This document shows, in pieces, positions 1 through 9,155 of a stretch of DNA of 64,000 bases. The notes beneath the pieces were generated by a model, which made no database searches, was not told the DNA's origin, and saw only the letters and a program-made list of their open reading frames with translations. Position 1 is the first letter of the stretch, and each line of letters begins with the position of its first letter. Source of the DNA: Pithys albifrons albifrons. Its lineage: Eukaryota; Chordata; Aves; Passeriformes; Thamnophilidae. The position numbers and the translations under genes are program-made. The DNA is taken from assembly GCF_047495875.1 (NCBI RefSeq), contig NC_092497.1, positions 772,435 to 836,434 on the forward strand, given 5' to 3'.

Positions 1-790
1 AATGGAGGGGCTGGGAATGGAGGGGCTGGGGCTGGGGGGACTGGGAATGGAGGGGCTGGGGCTGGGGGGACTGGGAATGGAGGGGCTGGGGCTGGGGGGA
101 CTGGGAATGGAGGGAATGGGAATGGAGGGGCTGGGCTGGGGGGACTGGGAATGGAGGGGCTGGGAATGGAGGGAATGGAGGGGCTGGGAATGGAGGGGCT
201 GGGAATGGAGGGGCTGGAGGGGCTGGGAATGGAGGGGCTGGGAATGGAGGGGCCGGGAATGGAGGGGCCGGGAATGGAGGGGCCGGGAATGGAGGGGCCG
301 GGAATGGAGGGGCCGGGAATGGAGGGGCCGGGAATGGAGGGGCCGGGAATGGAGGGGCTGGGAATGGAGAGGCTTGGAGGGGCTGGGAATGGAGGGGCTG
401 GAGCTGGAGGGGCCGGGAATGGAGGGGCTGGGAATGGAGGGGCTGGGGCTGGAGGGGCTGGGAATGGAGGGGCTGGGAATGGAGGGGCTGGGAATGGAGG
501 GGTTGGGAATGGAGGGGCTGGGAATGGAGGGGCTGCAGGGGCTGGGAATGGAGGGGCTGGGAATGGAGGGGCTGGGAATGGAGGGGCTGGGGCTGGAGGG
601 GCTGGGAATGGAGGGGCTGGAGGGGCTGGGAATGGAGGGGCCGGGAATGGAGGGGCTGGGAATGGAGGGGCTGGAGGGGCTGGGAATGGAGGGGCTGGAA
701 ATGGGTCTGGAGGGACTGGGAATGGAGGGGCTGGGAATGGAGGGGCTGGGAATGGAGGGACTGGGAATGGAGGGGCTGGGAATGGGGAGG
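1..790 (+). repeat. G-rich 15-bp minisatellite in TXNL1 intron
   Basis: The basic unit is GGGAATGGAGGGGCT (15 bp), with variants in which AATGGA is replaced by GCTGGG or GGCTG by GGCCG. A homogeneous sub-block of about eight GGCCG-type units lies at roughly 245-355. Every unit has GGG and GGGG runs on the + strand, which is the sense strand of TXNL1, so the RNA could form G-quadruplexes. Because 15 is a multiple of 3, the strand stays open as a low-complexity frame, which is not a gene. The array continues off the left edge, so its true length is unknown. Confidence 0.93.
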
Positions 791-814
791 CAAAGACAAT
801 GAGCTGTTGCAGTT

Positions 815-1786
815 TGATACACTGATACAAGTATTTATTTGGGACAGAAATCCAAGTGTTTATTGTAGTTTGGGACAGAAATAAAAGTATTTATTATAGG
901 TTGACACACAGATTATGGTTTAATACACAGATATGGCTATTATGGTTTGATATACAGTTATACCTTTATTATCATTTGGTACAGAAATCCAGTTATTTAT
1001 TACAGTTTGGTGCAGAAATACAAGGAATTTTTACAGTTGGGTACAGGAATCCAAGTTTATATTGTAGTTTGGTAGAGAAATACCAAGTATTTTTTGCAGT
1101 TTGGTACAAATACAGAAATCCAAGTATTTATTGTAGTCTGGTGCAGAAATACAAATATTTATTATAGTTTGATACCCAGATATAATTATTATAGTTTGAT
1201 ACACAGTTATATCTTTATTATCATTTCATACAGAAACCCAAGTATTTATTATAGTTTGGTACAGAAATACAAGTAATTATTATAGTTTGGGACAGAAATA
1301 CAAATGTTTATTATAGTTTGGGACAGAAATACAAATATTTATTGCAGTTTGGTACAGAAATACAAATATTTATTACAGTTTGGTACAGAAATACAAATGT
1401 TTATTATAGTTTGGTACAGAAATACAAATATTTATTACAGTTTGGTACAGAAATACAAATGTTTATTATAGTTTGGTACAGAAATCCGAGTGTTTATTGT
1501 AGTTTGGTGGAGATGCAGAAATACAAGTATTTGTTATAGTTTGGTACAAAAATCCAAGTGTTTATTACAGTGTGGGACAGAAATCCAAGTGTTTATTGTA
1601 GTTTGGTACAGAAATCCAGGGGTTTATTACAGTTTGGTACAGAAATCCAAGTGTTTATTGTAGTTTGGTGCAGAAATCCAGGGGTTTATTCCAGTTTGGT
1701 ACAGAAATCCAAGTGTTTATTGTAGTTTGGTACAGAAATCCAGGGGTTTATTGTAGTTTGGGACAGAAATCCAGGAGTTTATTCCA
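815..1786 (+). repeat. AT-rich 31-bp minisatellite in TXNL1 intron
   Basis: About 31 units read AGTTTGGTACAGAAATCCAA followed by GTGTTTATTGT or a variant. The spacing between successive GTTTGG blocks is 31 bp where units are intact, for example 1316 to 1347. Early units (about 815-1250) are more diverged and carry longer or shorter forms, while 1316-1790 is more uniform. It directly follows the G-rich array but shares no unit with it. It is intronic and no coding function is inferred. Confidence 0.9.
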
Positions 1787-1835
1787 GCTTGATATGCTGC
1801 AAAGAGACACTTGGATTAAAGGTGAGGATTAAGGT

Positions 1836-1918
1836 GCCCTGGGCTGGTGAGCACAGTGGGGTTGGATCAAGGGTTGAACTTGCTGATCTCGGAGGGCTTT
1901 TCCACCCCAATTCTTTCT
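1836..1918 (+). mobile_element. CR1 LINE 3' tail fragment
   Basis: The stretch contains CCCTGGGCTGGTGAGCACAG, then GGGGTTGGATCAAGGGTTG, then a form of GATCTCAGAGGTCTTTTCCAACC. These are hallmarks of the avian CR1 3' end in sense orientation. It lies within 45 bp of the acceptor of the next TXNL1 exon. It is only the terminal ~80 bp and the usual short terminal repeats are not clear. Confidence 0.75.
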
Positions 1919-1962
1919 CAGATCCCCTGATATGGAGCCCCCATCCCTCTGTTCTGACTCAG

Positions 1963-2135
1963 GGCAGGGCCCCAAGCACGTGAAGATCTTCACGAACCTG
2001 CCGCGCTCGATGGACTTCGAGGAGGCGGAACGGAGCGAGCCCACCCAGGCCCTGGAGCTGCGTCCCGACGACATCCGCGACGACGGCGCCGTCCAGCTGC
2101 GCTACGTCAAGTTCCAGAACGTCAACAGTGTCACT
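1963..2135 (+). CDS. TXNL1: TXNL1 coding exon (PITH domain, third-last exon)
   Basis: TXNL1 is a cytosolic thioredoxin-like protein with an N-terminal thioredoxin domain and a C-terminal PITH domain that binds the 26S proteasome. This 173-bp exon encodes the PITH segment GPKHVKIFTNLPRSMDFEEA, then ERSEPTQALEL and LRYVKFQNVNSVT, which closely matches vertebrate TXNL1 from about residue 188. It begins after a TCTGACTCAG acceptor with the last two bases of a Gly codon and ends with a complete Thr codon (ACT) before GTGAGT, so the next intron is phase 0. Codon third positions are about 93% G or C (54 of 58), far higher than in the two following exons. The acidic loop after ALEL reads RPDDIRDDGAVQ, which differs from the usual TEDDIKEDGIVP by memory. 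The thioredoxin domain and its CxxC lie upstream of the window. Confidence 0.96.
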
Positions 2136-4368
2136 GTGAGTGCCCCGGGGGTCCAGAGTGTCACTGTGAGTGCCCTCAGGGTCCAGAGTGTCACTGAGAG
2201 TGCCCTGGGGGTCCAGAGTGTCCACAGTGTCACTGTGAGTGCCCTGCCGGGGGTCCAGAGTGTCCAGAGTGTCACTGTGAGTGCCCCGGGGGTCCAGAGT
2301 GTCACTGTGAGTGCCCTCAGGGTCCAGAGTGTCGCTGAGAGTCCCCTCAGGGTCCAGAGTGTCACTGTGAGTGCCCCCCGGGGTCTGGAGTGTCACTGAG
2401 AGTCCCCTCAGGGGTCCAGAGTGTCACTGTGAGTGCCCTGGGGGTCCAGAGTGTCCACAGTGTCACTGTGAGTGCCCTCCCGGGGGTCCAGAGTGTCACT
2501 GTGAGTGCCCCGGGGGTCCAGAGTGTCACAGAGAGTCCCCTCAGGGTCCAGAGTATCACTGTGAGTGCCCTCGGGGTCCAGAGTGTCCCTGTGAGTGCCC
2601 TCAGGGTCCAGAGTGTCACTGTGAGTGCCCTCAGGGTCCAGAGTGTCACTGTGAGTGCCCTCAGGGGTCCAGAGTGTCACTGAGAGTCCCCTCAGGGTCC
2701 AGAGTGTCACTGTGAGTCTCCTCACGGTCCAGAGTGTCCCTGTGAGTGCCCTCAGGGTCCAGAGTGTCACTGAGAGTCCCCTCAGGGTCCAGAGTGTCAC
2801 TGTGAGTGCCCTGGGGGTCCAGAGTGTCACTGTGAGTCCCCTCAGGGGTCCAGAGTGTCACTGTGAGTGCCCCCGGGGTCCAGAGTGTCCACAGTGTCCC
2901 TGTGAGTCCCCTCAGGGGTCCAGAGTGTCACTGAGAGTGCCCTCAGGGTCCAGAGTGTCACTGTGAGTGTCCTCAGGGTCCAGAGTGTCACTGTGAGTGC
3001 CCTCAGGGTCCAGAGTGTCCCTGTGAGTGCCCTCAGGGTCCAGAGTGTCCCTGTGAGTGCCCCCGGGGTCCAGAGTGTCACTGTGAGTGCCCTCGGGGTC
3101 CAGAGTGTCACTGTGAGTGCCCTGGGGGTCCAGAGTGTCCACAGTGTCACTGTGAGTGCCCTCCTGGGGGTCCAGAGTGTCCAGAGTGTCACTGAGAGTG
3201 CCCTCAGGGTCCAGAGTGTCACTGTGAGTGTCCTCAGGGTCCAGAGTGTCACTGTGAGTGCCCTCAGGGTCCAGAGTGTCCACAGTGTCACTGTGAGTGC
3301 CCTCAGGGTCCAGAGTGTCACTGAGAGTCCCCTCAGGGGTCCAGAGTGTCACTGTGAGTGCCCTGGGGGTCCAGAGTGTCCACAGTGTCACTGTGAGTGC
3401 CCTCCCGGGGGTCCAGAGTGTCCAGAGTGTCACTGAGAGTCCCCTCAGGGTCCAGAGTGTCACTGTGAGTGTCCTCAGGGTCCAGAGTGTCACTGTGAGT
3501 GTCCTCAGGGTCCAGAGTGTCACTGTGAGTGTCCTCAGGGTCCAGAGTGTCACTGTGAGTACCCTCAGGGTCCAGAGTGTCACTGAGAGTGCCCTCAGGG
3601 TCCAGACTGTCACTGTGAGTGCCCTGGGGGTCCAGAGTGTCACAGAGAGTCCCCTCAGGGGTCCAGAGTGTCACTGTGAGTGCCCTCGGGGTCCAGAGTG
3701 TCACTGTGAGTGCCCTGGGGGTCCAGAGTGTCACTGAGAGTGTCCTCAGGGTCCACAGTGTCACTGTGAGTGCCCTCGGGGTCCAGAGTGTCACTGTGAG
3801 TGACATCAGGGTCCAGAGTGTCACTGAGAGTGCCCTCGGGGTCCAGAGTGTCCCTGTGAGTGCCCTCAGGGTCCAGAGTGTCACTGTGAGTGACATCAGG
3901 GTCCAGAGTGTCACTGAGAGTGCCCTCGGGGTCCAGAGTGTCACTGTGAGTGCCCTCAGGGTCCAGAGTGTCACCAGAGTGTCACTGTGAGTGCCCTCCC
4001 GGGGGTCCAGAGTGTCCAGAGTGTCACTGTGAGTGCCCTCGGGGTCCAGAGTGTCACTGTGAGTGCCCTCAGGGTCCAGAGTGTCCCTGTGAGTGCCCTC
4101 GGGGTCCAGAGTGTCCCTGTGAGTGCCCTCAGGGTCCAGAGTGTCCCTGTGAGTGCCCTCGGGGTCCAGAATGTCACTGTGAGTGCCCTCAGGGTCCAGA
4201 GTGTCACTGTGAGTGCCCTCAGGGTCCAGAATGTCCCTGTGAGTGCCCTCAGGGTCCAGAGTGTCACTGAGAGTGCCCTCGGGGTCCAGAGTGTCACTGT
4301 GAGTGCCCTCGGGGTCCAGAGTGTCACTGAGAGTCCCCTCAGGGTCCAGAGTGTCACTGAGAGTGGCC
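2136..4368 (+). repeat. 30-bp minisatellite that copies the TXNL1 splice donor
   Basis: The array starts at the first base of the intron. Its unit is GTGAGTGCCCTCAGGGTCCA plus GAGTGTCACT (30 bp). AGTGTCACT followed by GTGAGTGCC is also the sequence of the authentic exon/intron junction (exon ...AACAGTGTCACT, intron GTGAGTGCC). About 53 GTGAGT hexamers can be counted by hand between 2136 and 4320. About 20 further units have GAGAGT, which abolishes the GT. Some units are 39-42 bp through insertion of GTCCACA- or GTCCAGA-type segments. It fills more than half of the 3.8-kb intron. Confidence 0.95.
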
Positions 4369-4384
4369 TTTGAGTCTCATTACT

Positions 4385-5735
4385 GGGGTTGGATTAGGAG
4401 GTGGTGGATTCTCCATCCCTGGAGGTGTTTGAGGTGACACTGGATGTGGCACTGAGTTCCCACAGTGGGGTTGGACCAAGGGTTGGATTTGATGATCTCA
4501 GAGGTCTCTTCCAACCCAGTTCATTCCATATTTCATGATCTGTGAAACCTCCAGGGATGGAGAATCCACCACCACTTGATCCCATGGCACTCAGTGCCAC
4601 ATCCAGTCCCAGTGGGGTTGGATCAAGTGGATTCTCCACCCCTGGACGTGTTTGAGTTGGGACTGGAAGTGGCACTGAGTGCCCTGGGATCAACTGGTGG
4701 TGGATTCTCCATCCCTGGAGGTGTTTGAGGTGTCACTGGAAGTGGCACTGAGTGCCCTGGGATCAAGAGGTGGTGGATTCTCCACCCCTGGAGGTATTTA
4801 AGGTGACACTGAATGTGGCACTGAGCGCCCACAGTGGGGTTGGACCAAGGGTTGGATTTGATGCTCTCAGAGGTCTCTTCCAATCCAGTTCATCCCATGA
4901 CTCCATGAGCTTTAAAACCTCCAGGGATGGAGAATCCACCACCAGTTGATCCCAGGGCACTCAGTGCCACATCCAGTCCCAGTGGGGTTGGATCAAGTGG
5001 ATTCTCCACCCCTGGAGGTGTTTAAGGTGACAGTGAATGTGGCACTGAGTGCCCACAATGGGGTTGGATCAAGTGGTGGGGGATTCTCCACCCGTGGAGG
5101 TTTCACAGATCATGAATTATGGAATGAACTGGGTTGGAAGAGACCTCTGAGAGCATCAAATCCAACCCTGGATCCAACCCCACTGTGGGCACTCAGTGCC
5201 ACATTCAGTGTCACCTTAAACACCTCCAGGGGTGGAGAATCCACCACCAGTTGATCCCAGGGCATTCAGTGCCACTTCCAGTGTCACCTTCAACACCTCC
5301 AGGGGTGGAGAATCCACCACCAGTTGATCCTATGGCACTGAGTGCCACATCCAGTCCCGGTGGGGTTGGATCAAGTGGATTCTCCACCCCTGGACGTGTT
5401 TGAGTTGGGACTGGAAGTGGCACTGAGTGCCCTGGGATCAACTGGTGGTGGATTCTCCATCCCTGGAGGTGTTTAAGGTGACACTGGATGTGGCACTGAA
5501 TGCCCTGGGATCAACTGGTGGTGGATTCTCCACCCCTGGAGGTGTTTAAGGTGACACTGGATGTGGCACTGAATGCCCTGGGATCAACTGGTGGTGGATT
5601 CTCCACCCCTGGAGGTGTTTAAGGTGACACTGGATGTGGCACTGAGTGCCCACAGTGGGGTTGGACCAAGGGTTGGATTTGATGCTCTCAGAGGTCTCTT
5701 CCAACCCAGTTCATCCCATGATTTTCTGCTTCTCA
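4385..5735. mobile_element. Cluster of CR1 3'-end fragments in both orientations
   Basis: Repeated blocks of GGTGGATTCTCCA(C/T)CCCTGGAG, then GTGACACTGGATGTGGCACTGAGTG-type sequence, then GGGTTGGACCAAGGGTTGGA and GATCTCAGAGGTCTCTTCCA, are CR1 3' ends. Sense copies (about 4398-4545, 4620-4905, 4985-5110, 5340-5725) alternate with antisense copies (about 4549-4615, 4910-4980, 5110-5335). The result is a mosaic of direct and inverted copies, which looks like local duplication of one or a few insertions rather than many independent insertions. Confidence 0.85.
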
Positions 5736-5940
5736 GGGGGGAAGTGGCAGCTGGGAAATCCCAGCTGGGTGTGGTTTCCAACCCCAACTCTCTGTATGAT
5801 AATTTAAATTAGGGACAGGAACTCCAGGAAGTGTCAGAGCTGTCCATAATTGGGAGAAAAGTGTTCCTGGTTAATTTTTCTCTATCAACTGCTGGCTGGG
5901 CTCTTTAACTCCCCCTTTTCTACCTTTCTTCCCTGTGCAG
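5736..5940 (+). other. Unique end of TXNL1 intron with acceptor
   Basis: This is the only unique sequence of the intron. It ends in a pyrimidine-rich tract and CCCTGTGCAG at 5940, a good 3' splice site. Nothing else is recognised in it. Confidence 0.7.
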
Positions 5941-6045
5941 TTGTTTGTCCAGTCCAACCATGGGGATGAAGAGACCACCAGAATCACATATTTCACATTT
6001 ATTGGCACTCCAGTGCAGGCCACCAACATGAACGACTTCAAACGA
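5941..6045 (+). CDS. TXNL1: TXNL1 coding exon (PITH domain, penultimate exon)
   Basis: This 105-bp exon encodes 35 residues starting LFVQSNHGDEETTRITYFTF and continuing through IGTPVQATNMNDFKR, the most conserved stretch of the TXNL1 PITH domain. Both ends lie between codons, so the flanking introns are phase 0. The donor is CGA followed by GTGAGT at 6046. Third-position GC is about 60%. Human TXNL1 has Ile where this exon begins with Leu, and Asn-Gln-Gly-Glu for Asn-His-Gly-Asp here, both conservative changes (recalled, not aligned). The frame is intact. Confidence 0.97.
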
Positions 6046-6574
6046 GTGAGTTTCCCCTCCCACACCCATTTCTGACAAACTTTGGGGCCTGGGAACTTTG
6101 TTCCAAAAACATCTGACAACAACCTCTGGAGGAAAACTTAAAAGGGTTGGCAAGTTCTCCACACCAAAACCAACGTGGGTTTTTTTTATTATATATTGAT
6201 TTTGGGACTCCCCTTTTTTTTAAAACTTCCGACGGGAAAAAAAATCTTCTTTTCAAAGAAACTGCTTTAAAAATGAGTCTCCTTTGGCTGCAACCTCCTG
6301 ATTTCTGCTGCAAATAACCTGGAATTTCTGAAGGTCAAACCACTCATTTGGAACAGCCAAATTTCAGCTTAACCTCAGACTGTTGGTGGATAAATTTAAT
6401 GGGTTTTGCTGCCTCTTCAAAGTCATTAAAAGTTGTTCTAATTGGGCTCAAATTAACCCGGTGCAGGTTCTGGACCTTCCTCGTCCTCCCCAAACTGTTG
6501 ATTTGGGGGATTCCATTTTATTGTTCCTGTGGCTCTTAAAGTTTGGAGGAAGGGAAATGTTTGTGGGAAAGGAA
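6046..6574 (+). other. Unique start of last TXNL1 intron
   Basis: The sequence opens with GTGAGTTTCCCC and has A-, T- and mixed simple tracts around 6180-6245. No exon, mobile element or regulatory motif is recognised. Confidence 0.6.
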
Positions 6575-8802
6575 CCCCTGGAATTGTGCTGGGAATGTTG
6601 GGATGGGAATGCAGGAGCAGGGCTGGATTGTGGGCACAGAACCTCTGGAATTGTGCTGGGAATGTTGGGATGGGAATGCAGGAGCAGGGCTGGATTGTGG
6701 GCACAGAACCTCTGGAATTGTGCTGGGAATGTTGGGATGGAAGGTCAGGAATGGAGGAGCAGGGCTGGATTGTGGGCACAGAACCCCTGGAATTGTGCTG
6801 GGATGGGAATGGAGGGTCAGGAATGGAGGGTCAGGGCTGGATTGTGGGCACAGAACTCCTGGAATTGTGCTGGGAATGTTGGGGTGGGAATGCAGGAGCA
6901 GGGCTGGATTGTGGGCACAGAACTCCTGGAATTGTGCTGGGAATGTTGGGATGGGAATGCAAGAGCAGGGCTGGATTGTGGGCACAGAACTCCTGGAATT
7001 GTGCTGGGAATGGTGGGGTGGGAATGCAGGAGCAGGGCTGGATTGTGGGCACAGAACCCCTGGAATTGTGCTGGGAATGTTGGGATGGGAATGCAAGAGC
7101 AGGGCTGGATTGTGGGCACAGAACCTCTGGAATTGTGCTGGGAATGTTGGGATGGAAGGTCAGGAATGCAGGAGCAGGGCTGGATTGTGGGCACAGAACT
7201 CCTGGAATTGTGCTGGGAATGTTGGGATGGGAATGCAGGAGCAGGGCTGGATTGTGGATACAGAACCCTTGGAATTGTGCTGGGAATGTTGGGATGGGAA
7301 TGCAGGAGCAGGGCTGGATTGTGGATACAGAACCCTTGGAATTGTGCTGGGAATGTTGGGATAGAGGGTAAGGAATGGAGGAGCAGGGCTGGATTGTGGG
7401 CACAGAACTCCTGGAATTGTGCTGGGAATGTTGGGATAGAGGGTCAGGAATGGAGGAGCAGGGCTGGATTGTGGATACAGAACCCTTGGAATTGTGCTGG
7501 GAATGTTGGGATAGAGGGTCAGGAATGCAGGAGCAGGGCTGGATTGTGGGCACAGAACTCCTGGAATTGTGCTGGGAATGTTGGGATGGGAATGCAAGAG
7601 CAGGGCTGGATTGTGGATACAGAACCCCTGGAATTGTGCTGGGAATGTTGGGATGGGAATGCAGGAGCAGGGCTGGATTGTGGGCACAGAACCCCTGGAA
7701 TTGTGCTGGGAATGTTGGGATGGAAGGTCAGGAATGCAGGAGCAGGGCTGGATTGTGGGCACAGAACTCCTGGAATTGTGCTGGGAATGTTGGGATGGAA
7801 GGTCAGGAATGCAGGAGCAGGGCTGGATTGTGGGCACAGAACTCCTGGAATTGTGCTGGGAATGTTGGGATGGGAATGGAGGGTCAGAAATGCAGGAGCA
7901 GGGCTGGATTGTGGGCACAGAACCTCTGGAATTGTGCTGGGAATGTTGGGATGGAAGGTCAGGAATGCAGGAGCAGGGCTGGATTGTGGATACAGAACCC
8001 TTGGAATTGTGCTGGGATGGGAATGGAGGGTCAGGAATGCAGGAGCAGGGCTGGATTGTGGGCACAGAACCTCTGGAATTGTGCTGGGAATGTTGGGATG
8101 GGAATGCAGGAGCAGGGCTGGATTGTGGGCAAAGAACCCCTGGAATTGTGCTGGGAATGTTGGGATGGGAATGGAGGGTCAGGAATGGAGGAGCAGGGCT
8201 GGATTGTGGACACAGAACTCCTGGAATTGTGCTGGGAATGTTGGGATGGGAATGGAGGGTCAGGAATGCAGGAGCAGGGCTGGATTGTGGGCACAGAACC
8301 TCTGGAATTGTGCTGGGAATGTTGGGATAGAGGGTAAGGAATGGAGGAGCAGGGCTGGATTATGGGCACAGAACTCCTGGAATTGTGCTGGGAATGTTGG
8401 GATGGGAATGGAGGGTCAGGAATGGAGGAGCAGGGCTGGATTGTGGGCACAGAACCTCTGGAATTGTGCTGGGAATGTTGGGATGGGAATGGAGGGTCAG
8501 AAATGCAGGAGCAGGGCTGGATTGTGGGCACAGAACCTCTGGAATTGTGCTGGGAATGTTGGGATGGGAATGGAGAGTCAGGAATGCAGGAGCAGGGCTG
8601 GATTGTGGGCACAGAACCTCTGGAATTGTGCTGGGAATGTTGGGATGGAAGGTCAGGAATGCAGGAGCAGGGCTGGATTGTGGATACAGAACCCTTGGAA
8701 TTGTGCTGGGAATGTTGGGATGGAAGGTCAGGAATGCAGGAGCAGGGCTGGATTGTGGATACAGAACCCTTGGAATTGTGCTGGGAATGTTGGGATGGGC
8801 AG
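6575..8802 (+). repeat. 67-bp minisatellite in last TXNL1 intron
   Basis: The unit runs GGAATTGTGCTGGGAATGTT, GGGATGGGAATGCAGGAGCA, GGGCTGGATTGTGGGCACAG and AACCCCT, 67 bp in total (for example 6580 to 6647). Expanded units of about 76-82 bp carry an extra AAGGTCAGGAATG or GGAGGGTCAGGAATG module. About 30 copies are present. All forward frames stay open for long stretches and produce an 855-residue frame, which is a by-product of the repeat. Confidence 0.93.
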
Positions 8803-9155
8803 GAATGACCTGGCTGATCCTCAGTCCTTGGACAACATCCCTATTTCCCTTCCTGGATGTGCAGTTGGAGCAGCAGGGAAGTCTTTAGAGTGCTGGAAAA
8901 GGGAAAAAAGGCCATGGAGAGTAGTGGGAAGAGCCACAGATAAATATTGAGAGGTTGGGGGATATTTTTCCCCCTCTGGAATGAATTCCTTCCTTTCAGA
9001 CCTGCTTGTTTTAACTCCACCTTTTCACACCTTTTTGCTGCTGCTCCGGGTCTTGTAACTCTCCTTTTGTTTGTTTGCCAGCTTAACTCCCCATTCCCAA
9101 AGAACTAAAAAGGCTGAAGGAATTCCAGAGTAATGATGGGATTGGTGTGGCCTGG
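8803..9155 (+). other. Unique intronic spacer
   Basis: This ~350-bp unique sequence between two arrays contains the motif TTTTCCCCCTCTGGAATG and several pyrimidine tracts. No splice-competent exon with TXNL1 similarity was found. Confidence 0.5.

Noticed and set aside
1932..2399. A single 155-codon open frame over the TXNL1 exon
   Set aside because: Only 1963-2135 is exon. The rest runs through the acceptor and the donor array. It matters only for the decoy-donor idea.
6383..8950. 855-residue forward open frame
   Set aside because: It lies wholly in the 67-bp minisatellite inside the last TXNL1 intron. All forward frames are open because the unit lacks stops, and the residue string is periodic with no domain.
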